Source of the DNA: JBKEAR01 sp047972425
Lineage (GTDB): Bacteria > Pseudomonadota > Alphaproteobacteria > JBKEAR01
Direction: 5' to 3'
NCBI GenBank assembly: GCA_047972425.1
Contig: JBKEAR010000001.1
Location: forward strand, 1-13,160
DNA length: 13,160 nucleotides
The stretch's first letter is position 1; every line of letters begins with the position of its first letter. Both the position numbers and the translations under genes were made by a program. Under the pieces are notes generated by a model that ran no database searches, was not told the origin of the DNA, and was given only the letters and a program-made list of their open reading frames with translations. Shown one piece after another: positions 1 through 7,332 of the stretch.

Positions 1-684
1 AACATCCCATTTTTTGACAAAGCCCATCGACTTCCGTAGCCAAAGCATAGCCTCGTATCCAGAAATGGTTTTTCGAGCTGTATTCAAGCTTTGAAAAACA
101 CCATTCCTATGCATATTACGCTTGAGCCTATAATGATCGCTTTCAATTCCCTGTTGAAGATGCTTAGATTTTTGATGTTTGAACTTAAGCCGATCACCCC
201 GTAAGTCTGTAACTGCACGTATTAAAGCAGCAGCACAGTCTGTACCTATTTCATTCGCTGAAAATAAACCATCATTACCCAAGGACTTCTTGAAAAACTT
301 CTTTGCAGCCTTCGTGTCTCGTTTTTTAGAGAGCATGAAATCAACGGGGCTTCCTTGGCTGTCAATAGCTCTATATAAGTAGTGCCATTTCTTACCAATA
401 CGAATATAGGTTTCATCAACTCGAATACGTCCATTATGGAGCTTTCTCATGGATTTTAGGCGTTTTCCCATTAAGGGAGCGTATTTCATTACCCAACGAT
501 TAACTGTGCTATGATCCACCTCTATTCCTTGAGATAAAAACATTTCTTCTATATCCCGATAGCTTAAAGCATAGCGCAAATACCATGTCACGGCTTGAAT
601 GATTATCTCTTTTGGATAGTGCCTACCTTTAAAATCTTTTTATGATTGACGTATATATTTATTTTTGAGCTTGGATGATAACAC
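1..684 (-). pseudogene. IS6-family transposase with premature stop, C-terminus off window
   Basis: Read from a GTG at 684-682, the frame is open to the window edge except for a TAA at 640-642, codon 15. At the same place the inverted copy has GAA (1929-1931), so this is a G-to-T nonsense mutation. The rest is a good IS6 transposase: the N-terminal stretch HYPKEIIIQAVTWYLRYALS and the helix-turn-helix-like SYRDIEEMFLSQGIEVDHST lead into the DDE core. Catalytic residues can be seen as the D of VDETYIR, the D of GTDCAAA and the E of GIESDHYRLKR. About 228 codons are visible, close to the family's usual 230-240. The GTG start is inferred; no ATG precedes the conserved region. Without an intact start-to-core frame the protein is probably not made, unless translation restarts downstream (for example at the ATG of EMFL). 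Confidence 0.85.
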
Positions 685-774
685 GAAAAAAACCTATCTT
701 TTCATTTAAATGATAGATATTTAAGCCCATATTTGATAATTTTTAATTAACAAACAAAATTTGCAACAAGCCCA
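1..774 (-). mobile_element. IS6-family insertion sequence, left copy, runs off the window edge
   Basis: One end of the element lies at about 773/774 and reads inward (minus strand) gggcttgttgcaaattttg, which resembles the terminal repeats of IS6-family elements such as IS26. The other end lies beyond base 1. The minus strand encodes a DDE transposase of IS6 type. Bases 582-774 recur in inverted orientation at 1797-1989 with a single mismatch, so the two copies separated recently. The target-site duplication cannot be checked because the far end is missing. The end facing the cargo is the one next to the transposase start. Confidence 0.88.
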
Positions 775-789
775 AGATTCGTGTAAAAT
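761..789 (+). promoter_or_regulatory. IS-derived hybrid promoter in front of mrr
   Basis: TTGCAA at 761-766 lies inside the IS terminal repeat and points outward. TAAAAT at 784-789 lies in the cargo DNA, with a 17-bp spacer that spans the IS end. This follows the known pattern for IS26 and relatives, whose terminal TTGCAA serves as a -35 box for adjacent genes. The inferred start is about 796, followed by the aaggggat ribosome binding site and the mrr ATG at 821. Transcription itself is not shown by the sequence. Confidence 0.65.
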
Positions 790-820
790 ACTAAGTGCCA
801 GAAAATTAAGGGGATAGCAA

Positions 821-1738
821 ATGGCTCTAAAAGCCTATTATGAATATATGAAGCCCATATTGCTTTTATTAAGCGATGGTAAAGCATACACAAATGCGCA
901 AATTCGCTCCGCGATTGCCCAACAGCAAAATCTTAGTCCTGAGGACTTAAAGCAAAAGCTCCAATCCGGCAAGCTTGCTTATAATGATCGCATTGCATGG
1001 GCTTTAACTTATTTAGTGGGTGCCGATTTAGTTATGCGTCCTAGGCGGGGCGTATGCCAAATTACGGATAATGGTATGAGCTTTAATCAGGCGCATTCAA
1101 CGTTTACCCATAAAGATTTGCCCATTACCGCTAAAAATAGAGCTTATATGAAAAGTCGATATTCCAATAACACTCAACAAAAACAAGAAAATAAAGTTTT
1201 TACAGAAGAAAGCTCGCAAACACCCGAAGCTATCATAGAAGAAGAATTTAACAAAATTAATCAAGCTTTAGCGGCAGAGTTATTAGATACACTCAAAAAA
1301 ATGGATCCCTACTATTTTGAGCAAATTGTGGTGGATTCGATTGTAGCCATGGGCTATGGCGGCTCTAAGCAGGAAATCCGCGAAGTAACACAAAAAACAG
1401 CCGATGGTGGTATTGATGGTTTTATTAATGAAGACAGGCTTGGTTTAGATGTCATATACTTACAGGCTAAAAGATGGGGTGATACAAAAGTTGGCCGACC
1501 AGATGTTCAGAACTTTGCTGGCGCTCTAATGGGTAAGCAAGCTAATAAAGGAATTTTTATTACAACCTCTAACTTTACTCATGAAGCCATGGAATATGTA
1601 AAAACCGTAAGCTCAAAAATTATTCTCATCGATGGTCAGAAACTCGCGGAATATATGATCGAACTTAACGTCGGCGTTGAGCCTGCCCAAACTTACCAAA
1701 TAAAAACCATCAATAATGATTATTTCGAGAGCGAATAA
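821..1738 (+). CDS. mrr: Mrr-type restriction endonuclease
   Basis: A 305-residue protein with the layout and length of Mrr, a type IV restriction enzyme that attacks modified (methylated) DNA. Residues about 1-95 form the Mrr N-terminal winged-helix domain; a polar linker (about 110-145) follows; residues about 160-285 are the Mrr catalytic domain of the PD-(D/E)XK fold. Catalytic candidates are D199 in GGIDG and Q215-A-K217 in LQAKRW, the QxK variant typical of Mrr. The start is well supported by aaggggat upstream of the ATG. The gene sits between inverted IS6-family ends with an IS-derived promoter, and is followed 18 bp later by a truncated PIN-like gene that may have been its operon partner. 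All key residues are present, so it is probably active. In E. coli, Mrr also cuts DNA in response to high pressure or foreign methylation; whether that applies here is unknown. Confidence 0.9.
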   Translation: MALKAYYEYMKPILLLLSDGKAYTNAQIRSAIAQQQNLSPEDLKQKLQSGKLAYNDRIAWALTYLVGADLVMRPRRGVCQITDNGMSFNQAHSTFTHKDLPITAKNRAYMKSRYSNNTQQKQENKVFTEESSQTPEAIIEEEFNKINQALAAELLDTLKKMDPYYFEQIVVDSIVAMGYGGSKQEIREVTQKTADGGIDGFINEDRLGLDVIYLQAKRWGDTKVGRPDVQNFAGALMGKQANKGIFITTSNFTHEAMEYVKTVSSKIILIDGQKLAEYMIELNVGVEPAQTYQIKTINNDYFESE

Positions 1739-1756
1739 ATATTTTAGAGGGATATA

Positions 1757-1828
1757 ATGTATAAAGTAATTTTTGATACGAATGCTATTCGCAACCTGGG
1801 CTTGTTGCAAATTTTGTTTGTTAATTAA
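1757..1828 (+). pseudogene. PIN-domain-like gene fragment truncated by IS6-family copy
   Basis: After a gaggg ribosome binding site, an ATG opens MYKVIFDTNAIRN, then the frame enters the IS end at 1797 and stops at TAA 1826-1828. The start VIFDTNAIRN looks like the first strand and first catalytic aspartate (D7, followed by TN) of PIN-domain ribonucleases, many of which are VapC-type toxins or defence-linked nucleases. Only 13 native codons survive, so the family call is tentative. The 18-bp gap to mrr suggests the two genes were co-transcribed. No continuation is visible on the far side of the IS fragment. Confidence 0.55.
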
Positions 1829-1989
1829 AAATTATCAAATATGGGCTTAAATATCTATCATTTAAATGAAAAGATAGGTTTTTTTCGTGTTATCATCCAA
1901 GCTCAAAAATAAATATATACGTCAATCAGAAAAAGATTTTAAAGGTAGGCACTATCCAAAAGAGATAATCATTCAAGCCGTGACATGGT
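1797..1989 (+). mobile_element. IS6-family fragment, right inverted copy
   Basis: This is the reverse complement of 582-774 with one mismatch, carrying the IS terminus, the GTG at 1887-1889 and the first codons of the transposase without the nonsense mutation (GAA at 1929-1931). Similarity stops at 1989, within the codons for VTWY, so the rest of the element was deleted. The following 177 bp up to the HAD gene are AT-rich; I see no gene, RNA or clear terminator in them. Confidence 0.88.
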
Positions 1990-2166
1990 TTATAATATGT
2001 AATTCTTAATTATTTCGCAATTACTTCTTATTTAAATCTAAAAAAATTCCTAAAATATATTAAATGAAACATTTAAATACTCGGCCTTATCCGAAAACGT
2101 TTCCCTATTTTTTCAAATTCGATATGCGCTATTTCAGCACTAAAAATATAACGATTATTTTTATTA

Positions 2167-2823
2167 TCACCCTTTTTCAAGAAAATTTTTAATATACGCC
2201 ACAGGGGATTGATTATGGGGGATATAATGTAACCCTTTAGGAAGTTGGCTTTCATCGGCAATATCATGTTGCGGATGATAAAGCACGTGCATTTTGGCGT
2301 TAATGCCTGCTTTGGCACCGGGCAAACTATCTTCTACCACCAAACAATCGGCGGGTTTTACACCCAATTTTGCTGCACCCAATAAATAAATTTCGGGGTC
2401 GGGTTTAGGATTTTTAACATCATTGCGGCATACATAATTGGGTATCACTTTATCTAAGCCGGTGGTTACAAGGCTAAACTCTAATTCTTCGCGGCTAGAG
2501 TTCGATACAATGCACATGGGGATATTGCGTTTGCTTAAATTTTCGGCTAATGAAGCCAATGGCTCGCAGCGGGTAATATCTTGGCCATGATGTTTAAAGG
2601 CCTCAATCTTTTTTGTCCGCCAACTATTATAATCCATATCAGTACCCGAAAATTCGGCAAAACGATGATAAACATTCTCTAATGTTGTACCGGTATTCTC
2701 CAAATGAAATTTTAGGGGAACCACAACACCAACCTCGGCGGCTACATCGTTAAATGCCTCATGGTGCGCCGGCTCACTATCAACCAATGTGCCATCCATA
2801 TCCCATAAAATTGCTTTTTTCAT
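2167..2823 (-). CDS. HAD-superfamily phosphatase, subfamily IA (beta-phosphoglucomutase-like)
   Basis: A 218-residue cytoplasmic HAD hydrolase, expected to dephosphorylate a small phosphorylated metabolite; the substrate cannot be read from the sequence. Motif I is DMDGTLVDS (nucleophile D8, acid/base D10), motif II the S107 of IVSNSS, motif III K140 in NPKPDPE, and motif IV VVEDS (E164, D165). The region between motifs I and II (about 15-85) forms the helical cap typical of subfamily IA. I place the start at the ATG 2823-2821, preceded by ggggaaag at good spacing, rather than at a TTG 15 bases upstream that lies before this ribosome binding site. It diverges from the dGTPase gene, leaving 132 bp for both promoters. 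The nearest functional guess is a YieH- or phosphoglycolate-phosphatase-like enzyme, with low certainty. Confidence 0.88.
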   Translation of the reverse strand: MKKAILWDMDGTLVDSEPAHHEAFNDVAAEVGVVVPLKFHLENTGTTLENVYHRFAEFSGTDMDYNSWRTKKIEAFKHHGQDITRCEPLASLAENLSKRNIPMCIVSNSSREELEFSLVTTGLDKVIPNYVCRNDVKNPKPDPEIYLLGAAKLGVKPADCLVVEDSLPGAKAGINAKMHVLYHPQHDIADESQLPKGLHYIPHNQSPVAYIKNFLEKG

Positions 2824-2955
2824 TTTTTCTTTCCCCAAACATTATTTATATGGCAAGAAATTACCACGAATAATATAGTGCCTTCAATATTTTTTGCAAC
2901 CAGCTCTTTTTTAGGATATTGTATTTATGCGGATAATTTATGGAGTTTGCGTAAG

Positions 2956-4335
2956 ATGAAATGGCAAAAACTGCTCTCGAAAAAACGCTTTAATGTGAGC
3001 GGCGATACCAGCGATAAAGATGCAAGCCGCAGCCCTTGGCTGGTGGATTTAGATAGGGTGACATTTTCATCTAACTTTCGCCGCCTGCAGGGGAAAACCC
3101 AAGTACATCCGCTCGATCAACATGCCCAAGTACGTACCCGCCTTACCCATTCTTTTGAGGTTGCATCGGTTGGGCGCTCGCTCGGATACCGCATTGGGCA
3201 AGATATCGTCCCCAAATATAAGCTGAAAAAAAACGGCATTAGCGAAGATGATTTTGGTTACATTGTGCAAGTGGCCTGCCTTGCCCATGATATCGGTAAC
3301 CCACCCTTTGGTCATGCAGGTGAAGATGCCATTGGTTATTTTTTTAGAGCCAATGCCGATTGGATTTTTGATGAGAGCGTATCCTCAGAAATTCGTAATA
3401 ATCTCGAACATTTCGAGGGCAATGCCCAAGGTTTTCGCATACTGAATAACTCTACAAGTTGGCGCGACCAAGGTGGCTTACGCCTAACATATTCTACATT
3501 AGGTACATTTTGTAAATATCCGAGACAAGCCATTTTAGAAAAAAAATATAAAATCGGCACATGGGTGGGCGATAGAAAATGTGGTATTTATGATAGCGAA
3601 AGCGCTATATGGCATGAGGTTACCCAAGAGCTTGGCCTTATTAAACGTTATGATAATATTAATTTATGGGCAAGGCATCCTTTTGCCTTTTTGGTCGAGG
3701 CAGCCGATGATATTTGTTATTCGGTTATTGATTTAGAAGATGGTGTGAATGTGGGTGCAATTTCCTTTGCCGAGGCCGAAAAATTGCTTGTTCCCATTGC
3801 CCGCCACCCTACAAAATACGGCAAAACAAAACGGTTGCAAAATTTACAAGGCGAAAGCTGGTATAAACGCATGACTACAGCAGAAAAACTCGATTTTTTG
3901 CGCGGTAAAGCCATTGGCAACTTAATTGATGAGGTTGTATATATATTCACCAAAAACGAGGCCCAAATTTTAGCGGGCCAGTTTAATAATGAGCTTTTGG
4001 GCGAAACCATATTTGGCAAAGATATAACTACTGCTAAAAATTATGCTTATCGTAATGTATTTTTATCGCCGCAAAAATTAGAGGTAGAAATTGCGGCTTC
4101 GGACATTTTAGGCGGATTACTTAACGCCTTTTGTCGGGCATTTGTCGATATTTCACAAAATACGGCTCAAAATGCCGCACCCAAATCGGCACAGTTACTT
4201 AAAATTTTAGATCATCCGCTCAGTGGTTTAGAGAGCCGAGAGCATGCATTGTTACAAATTTGCGATTTTATTTCTGGTATGACCGACCAACATGCGGTAA
4301 ACCTGTATCGCAAAATTAGCGGAATTTCAATTTAA
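2956..4335 (+). CDS. dgt: deoxyguanosinetriphosphate triphosphohydrolase (dGTPase family)
   Basis: A 459-residue HD-domain enzyme that hydrolyses dGTP (or other dNTPs) to the nucleoside and triphosphate, helping control dNTP pools. Metal-binding residues of the HD domain are H65 in RTRLTHS, H111-D112 in AHDIGNPPFGH, and the aspartates of EAADDICYS (251-252). Other family signatures are NFRRLQGKTQV (about 40-50), EHFEGNAQGFR (about 151-161) and the C-terminal ISGMTDQHAVNLYRK. The ATG at 2956 starts MKWQKLLSKKR, which matches how dGTPases begin; ggag lies 10 bases upstream. An in-frame GTG at 2878 would add 26 hydrophobic residues unlike the family. The gene is followed by a small membrane protein gene after 8 bp, probably one operon. 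Some dGTPases act in phage defence, but here the setting looks housekeeping. Confidence 0.92.
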   Translation: MKWQKLLSKKRFNVSGDTSDKDASRSPWLVDLDRVTFSSNFRRLQGKTQVHPLDQHAQVRTRLTHSFEVASVGRSLGYRIGQDIVPKYKLKKNGISEDDFGYIVQVACLAHDIGNPPFGHAGEDAIGYFFRANADWIFDESVSSEIRNNLEHFEGNAQGFRILNNSTSWRDQGGLRLTYSTLGTFCKYPRQAILEKKYKIGTWVGDRKCGIYDSESAIWHEVTQELGLIKRYDNINLWARHPFAFLVEAADDICYSVIDLEDGVNVGAISFAEAEKLLVPIARHPTKYGKTKRLQNLQGESWYKRMTTAEKLDFLRGKAIGNLIDEVVYIFTKNEAQILAGQFNNELLGETIFGKDITTAKNYAYRNVFLSPQKLEVEIAASDILGGLLNAFCRAFVDISQNTAQNAAPKSAQLLKILDHPLSGLESREHALLQICDFISGMTDQHAVNLYRKISGISI

Positions 4336-4343
4336 GGGTTGCA

Positions 4344-4877
4344 ATGTTCAATAATGGATTAACACGCCTTGTGGGGGCAATGATATGGGGGTTTTTATGG
4401 TCATTAATTTGGCTGTATCTCATTGTTATGCCCCTTACCCTCTATATTTATTTAGAGGGTGGTGTTATCAATAAAATTTCAATTTTATTGTTTTACGGCA
4501 TTGGATTATTTATCTCAGTCGCATTTATCCGCACGCCTATTATCCGATGGTCAATCTATTTTATCTTTTTTATCTTCTTTGGATTTATCGGCATTAGCTT
4601 TACCGGCGCGCCATTTGATACTTACGAAAAACCCATTTGTTATGCCCAAGAGGGTTATGATATTAAGCCCATTGGCACCCCCGATTATAATATGATATTA
4701 AGCTATAATAGCAATAATAATAACGCCATATTCTATTGGCGCAAAAAGCCTTTGCCTTTTTACCATAAAAAAGTTTTAACCCCGCAAAATTGGCCAACAG
4801 GCTTTACAAGTGAAAATTCTGAGAACCCTCAAAAAATTACCTGTTTGCAAAATTTATTACGGCTTAAAGATTTATAA
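4344..4877 (+). CDS. small three-helix membrane protein of unknown function
   Basis: I do not recognise this 177-residue protein. The first half holds three likely membrane helices at about residues 8-36, 44-63 and 67-87, rich in I, F, L and W. The second half (about 90-177) is polar, with a tyrosine- and asparagine-rich middle (SYNSNNNN near 123-130) and two cysteines (C99 and C164). No catalytic motif is visible. The gene begins 8 bp after the dGTPase stop and ends 1 bp before the stop of the convergent Cof-type phosphatase. It is most likely co-transcribed with the dGTPase gene, but nothing in the sequence ties it to nucleotide metabolism. Confidence 0.75.
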   Translation: MFNNGLTRLVGAMIWGFLWSLIWLYLIVMPLTLYIYLEGGVINKISILLFYGIGLFISVAFIRTPIIRWSIYFIFFIFFGFIGISFTGAPFDTYEKPICYAQEGYDIKPIGTPDYNMILSYNSNNNNAIFYWRKKPLPFYHKKVLTPQNWPTGFTSENSENPQKITCLQNLLRLKDL

Positions 4878-4878
4878 T

Positions 4879-5682
4879 TTAATCGGCTAAAAACGGTACT
4901 AAGGCGTTATACCAGCCGTTATCGGCATTATTATCGGTTTGGTATTGAGCCACAACTTCGGCTTGGTCACTACTTTGCCCCATGGCAATAGAATAACCAA
5001 CGGATTTAAGCATTTCCACATCATTATCAGCATCCCCAATCGCAACGGCATCATTAATATCAATATTCAAATAATCACAAAGCCATTTTACCGCTTGGCC
5101 CTTATTACTGCTGAGCGCATAAATCTCTAAGCGCCCCCCACCGGAGCCAGATAAATTAAATAAACCCTCGCCAAAATGACCCAGAATTTGCTTTTCAATA
5201 TCATCTATCACATCGGGAGTTTCGGGAATGAGCATTTTATAACATTGGGTCGCTTTATATGTGGGGTGATCAAATTTATGCGTAACATCTAAACCTGTGC
5301 GCTCCAAATAGCCCGCCATACTGGGTTTATCGATATTATAAAAAACATCCTCACCCTGATAAGCCGTTATAGCAATATTATGCTCCGTGCAAAACTTGAT
5401 AATCTGCCATACCAAATCTGGTTTCAAGGCGTCTTCAAATAAAATTTTTCCATATTGGTCAGTAATCACACAACCATTAAAACAGATATAATAAGGAAAA
5501 TCTAACCCCGGCAAAACATGGCGGCTGACATTATAACTACGCCCCGTTGCTGGTAGCACCCAAATATCTTGATCCTTAAGCTCTGCAATCAAACTGCGGT
5601 TCAGCGTACTAACCGTTCTGTCTGCCCCAAGCAAAGTGCCATCAAGGTCTGTAAAAATCATTTTTTTAGGTAGCATATCCAT
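4879..5682 (-). CDS. Cof-type HAD phosphatase (subfamily IIB)
   Basis: A soluble HAD-IIB phosphatase of about 267 residues, expected to act on sugar phosphates or flavin/cofactor phosphates. Motif I is FTDLDGTLL (D12, D14), motif II is T46 in LPATGR, motif III is K194 in SSNKGQAVKWL, and motif IV is IGDADNDVEML (G216-D217 through D221), the GDxxND form typical of Cof proteins. The large insert between motifs II and III (about 80-185) is the IIB cap that picks the substrate. Four in-frame ATGs lie close together; I favour the one at 5682 (MDMLPKK) because ggaggag lies five bases upstream, while an ATG at 5694 would place that ribosome binding site inside the gene. It converges on the membrane protein gene and diverges from the DUF368 gene. 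Confidence 0.88.
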   Translation of the reverse strand: MDMLPKKMIFTDLDGTLLGADRTVSTLNRSLIAELKDQDIWVLPATGRSYNVSRHVLPGLDFPYYICFNGCVITDQYGKILFEDALKPDLVWQIIKFCTEHNIAITAYQGEDVFYNIDKPSMAGYLERTGLDVTHKFDHPTYKATQCYKMLIPETPDVIDDIEKQILGHFGEGLFNLSGSGGGRLEIYALSSNKGQAVKWLCDYLNIDINDAVAIGDADNDVEMLKSVGYSIAMGQSSDQAEVVAQYQTDNNADNGWYNALVPFLAD

Positions 5683-5783
5683 CATCTCCTCCATTTTTGC
5701 CTAGATTAAAACATAAAAATCGATTAAGCAAAGATTTATTAATTATTTTGGGCTAAGATAACCAAAATCAGAAAAGGTGATAA

Positions 5784-6683
5784 ATGAAACAAAAATTACA
5801 AACTGTTCTTTATGGCACATTAATGGGCATGGCCGATGTTATACCCGGCGTAAGTGGTGCAACCATTGCTTATATTTTGGGTTTTTACCAAGATTTTTTA
5901 AAAACCATAAAAAGCTTTGATGTTAATGTCATTAAACTTGCCCTTAAAGGCCATATTAAAGCAGCCATCATGCGCCCCCATTGGGGCATTGCAATACCGC
6001 TACTTATAGGTATGGTTTGCGGTTTCATTATATTTGCCAAAATTATCCCAATCCCTCAACTTTTACAAATCCACCCCGAGCCGATTTATGGTTTATTTTT
6101 TGGGCTGATTGTTGGTTCTTTACCCTTTTTGCTCAAGGGGCATCAATTTTCAGCAAAAAATATGCTATTTCTTGCTTTAGGCATTGCTTTTGGCTTAGCT
6201 GTATCTTTGCTTGCCCCGCAAGAGGCAGCCGCAACACCAATTTATTTATTTATCTGCGGTTTTTTAGCAATCTCGGCCATGATGCTACCGGGTATATCCG
6301 GCTCCTTTGTTTTGCTAATTTTGGGGCAATATGCCGTTGTGATTAATGCAATTGCAAGTTTTAACATCATCTTTTTGCTCCCCTTTATTTTAGGCGCATT
6401 TTGCGGGCTTATTTCTCTTTCGCGTATCTTGCATCATTTAATTAGTCACTTTCCCCATAAAATGGCTTATCTCATTTGCGGTATCTTAATCGGTAGTTTG
6501 TATCGTATTTGGCCGTTTCAGGATCGTATTTATGTTATAGTCCGCGAAAAACAACGGCTTATTAGCTCTACCCCCCAATTGCCACAAAATTTCGATAGTC
6601 AATTTTGGCTTACCCTTGCCCTTATGATTATCGGTTTTACTTTTGTTTATGGTTTAGAAAAAATGCAATCCCTAAAAAATTAA
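5784..6683 (+). CDS. DUF368 polyprenyl-phosphate transporter (PopT family)
   Basis: A 299-residue inner-membrane protein of the DUF368 family, shown in other bacteria (PopT) to return undecaprenyl phosphate, the lipid carrier of cell-wall precursors, across the membrane. Two related signature loops lie in the two halves: DVIPGVSGATIAYILGFY at about 18-35 and MLPGISGSFVLLILGQY at about 167-183, which suggests an internal repeat with inverted or pseudo-symmetric topology, as expected for a transporter. About eight hydrophobic segments can be seen. The ATG follows aaaggtgat, a good ribosome binding site. It diverges from the Cof-type phosphatase gene with about 100 bp between. The family call is firm; transport of the C55 carrier here is inferred from relatives. 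Confidence 0.9.
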   Translation: MKQKLQTVLYGTLMGMADVIPGVSGATIAYILGFYQDFLKTIKSFDVNVIKLALKGHIKAAIMRPHWGIAIPLLIGMVCGFIIFAKIIPIPQLLQIHPEPIYGLFFGLIVGSLPFLLKGHQFSAKNMLFLALGIAFGLAVSLLAPQEAAATPIYLFICGFLAISAMMLPGISGSFVLLILGQYAVVINAIASFNIIFLLPFILGAFCGLISLSRILHHLISHFPHKMAYLICGILIGSLYRIWPFQDRIYVIVREKQRLISSTPQLPQNFDSQFWLTLALMIIGFTFVYGLEKMQSLKN

Positions 6684-6692
6684 AAATAATAC

Positions 6693-6720
6693 TTGTAATT
6701 TTAAACTCACTCATTATATT
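6693..6720 (+). promoter_or_regulatory. putative sigma-70-type promoter of the DoxX gene
   Basis: TTGTAA (6693-6698) and TATATT (6715-6720) are separated by 16 bp, just downstream of the DUF368 stop codon. An aaagga ribosome binding site follows at 6741-6746 before the ATG at 6754. This is a pattern match in AT-rich DNA and could be fortuitous. Confidence 0.4.
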
Positions 6721-6753
6721 TGCCTAACACTTTAAATTTAAAAGGAACAGATA

Positions 6754-7212
6754 ATGAGTGAACAAAAATATATTATTCCATTTTTAGCCCCAATTTACCG
6801 TGGATTATCAACACCTTCTTTAGCTATCTTTCGGCTTATAGTCGGCTTGTTTTTAATGCCCCATGGTGCGCAAAAGCTTTTTGGATTATTTGGTGGCGGT
6901 GGAATATCGGGTACAGCCCAGTTTTTTGCAGATATCGGTTTACCTGTGCCCACATTGGCTGCAATTGGGGCAGGCTCGGTAGAGTTTTTTGGTGGGCTAC
7001 TCCTGGCCTTAGGCCTATTCACCCGCCCGGCTGCTGCTGCTGCGAGCTTTTTACTTTTTGTCGCCATTGTTACAACACATTTACAAAATGGCTTCTTTGC
7101 CGGTAATGGCGGATATGAATATGCGATGTTATGGATGTTTGCCACCCTGCTCTTTGTTATCCGTGGTGGAGAAAAATTCTCGGTTGATCGCATGATTGGT
7201 CGCGAATTTTAA
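6754..7212 (+). CDS. DoxX family membrane protein
   Basis: A 152-residue protein of the DoxX family, small inner-membrane proteins with four helices. Visible helices lie at about residues 22-38, 66-88, 92-110 and 122-138. The family signature FRLIVGLFLMPHGAQKLFGLFGGGG (about 26-50, quoted in part) includes the conserved H37-G-x-x-K region. Residues 91-98 are a proline- and alanine-rich turn. DoxX relatives have been linked to quinone-dependent oxidation, thiol redox balance and membrane complexes, but the activity of this one cannot be told. It has its own putative promoter and ribosome binding site, and an intrinsic terminator 33 bp after the stop, so it is probably a single-gene unit. Confidence 0.88.
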   Translation: MSEQKYIIPFLAPIYRGLSTPSLAIFRLIVGLFLMPHGAQKLFGLFGGGGISGTAQFFADIGLPVPTLAAIGAGSVEFFGGLLLALGLFTRPAAAAASFLLFVAIVTTHLQNGFFAGNGGYEYAMLWMFATLLFVIRGGEKFSVDRMIGREF

Positions 7213-7244
7213 GCTTCTCTCAATCTTTTTTCAACAACCCTAAG

Positions 7245-7286
7245 AACCGTTTTATCATTAAAACGGTTTCTTTTTTGCTTTTTTTT
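7245..7286 (+). terminator. Rho-independent terminator after the DoxX gene
   Basis: A perfect 10-bp stem, aaccgtttta (7245-7254) with taaaacggtt (7259-7268), and a tcat loop are followed by a T-rich tract (7269-7286). It lies 33 bp after the DoxX stop codon and isolates that gene from ycjX. Confidence 0.85.
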
Positions 7287-7332
7287 AAATTTCGGCTTAT
7301 CTTTATATAGTAAATTGATATTTAGGGATAAA

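Noticed and set aside
774..1797. Target-site duplication proving a composite transposon
   Set aside because: The 8 bases inside each IS end (aagattcg and cgcaacct) do not match in either orientation, and the outer ends are missing.
2062..2074. Small hairpin aaatg-aaa-cattt between the IS fragment and the HAD gene
   Set aside because: Only five A/T-rich pairs and no T-tract; expected by chance in such AT-rich DNA, so not called as a terminator.
2878..2955. GTG start that would extend the dGTPase by 26 residues
   Set aside because: The extension is hydrophobic and unlike dGTPase N-termini, while the ATG at 2956 gives the expected beginning and has ggag upstream.
6795..7193. A 132-codon frame antisense to the DoxX gene
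   Set aside because: It lies wholly inside a clearly recognised family gene and is proline-, lysine- and alanine-rich without domains: a shadow of DoxX codon usage.
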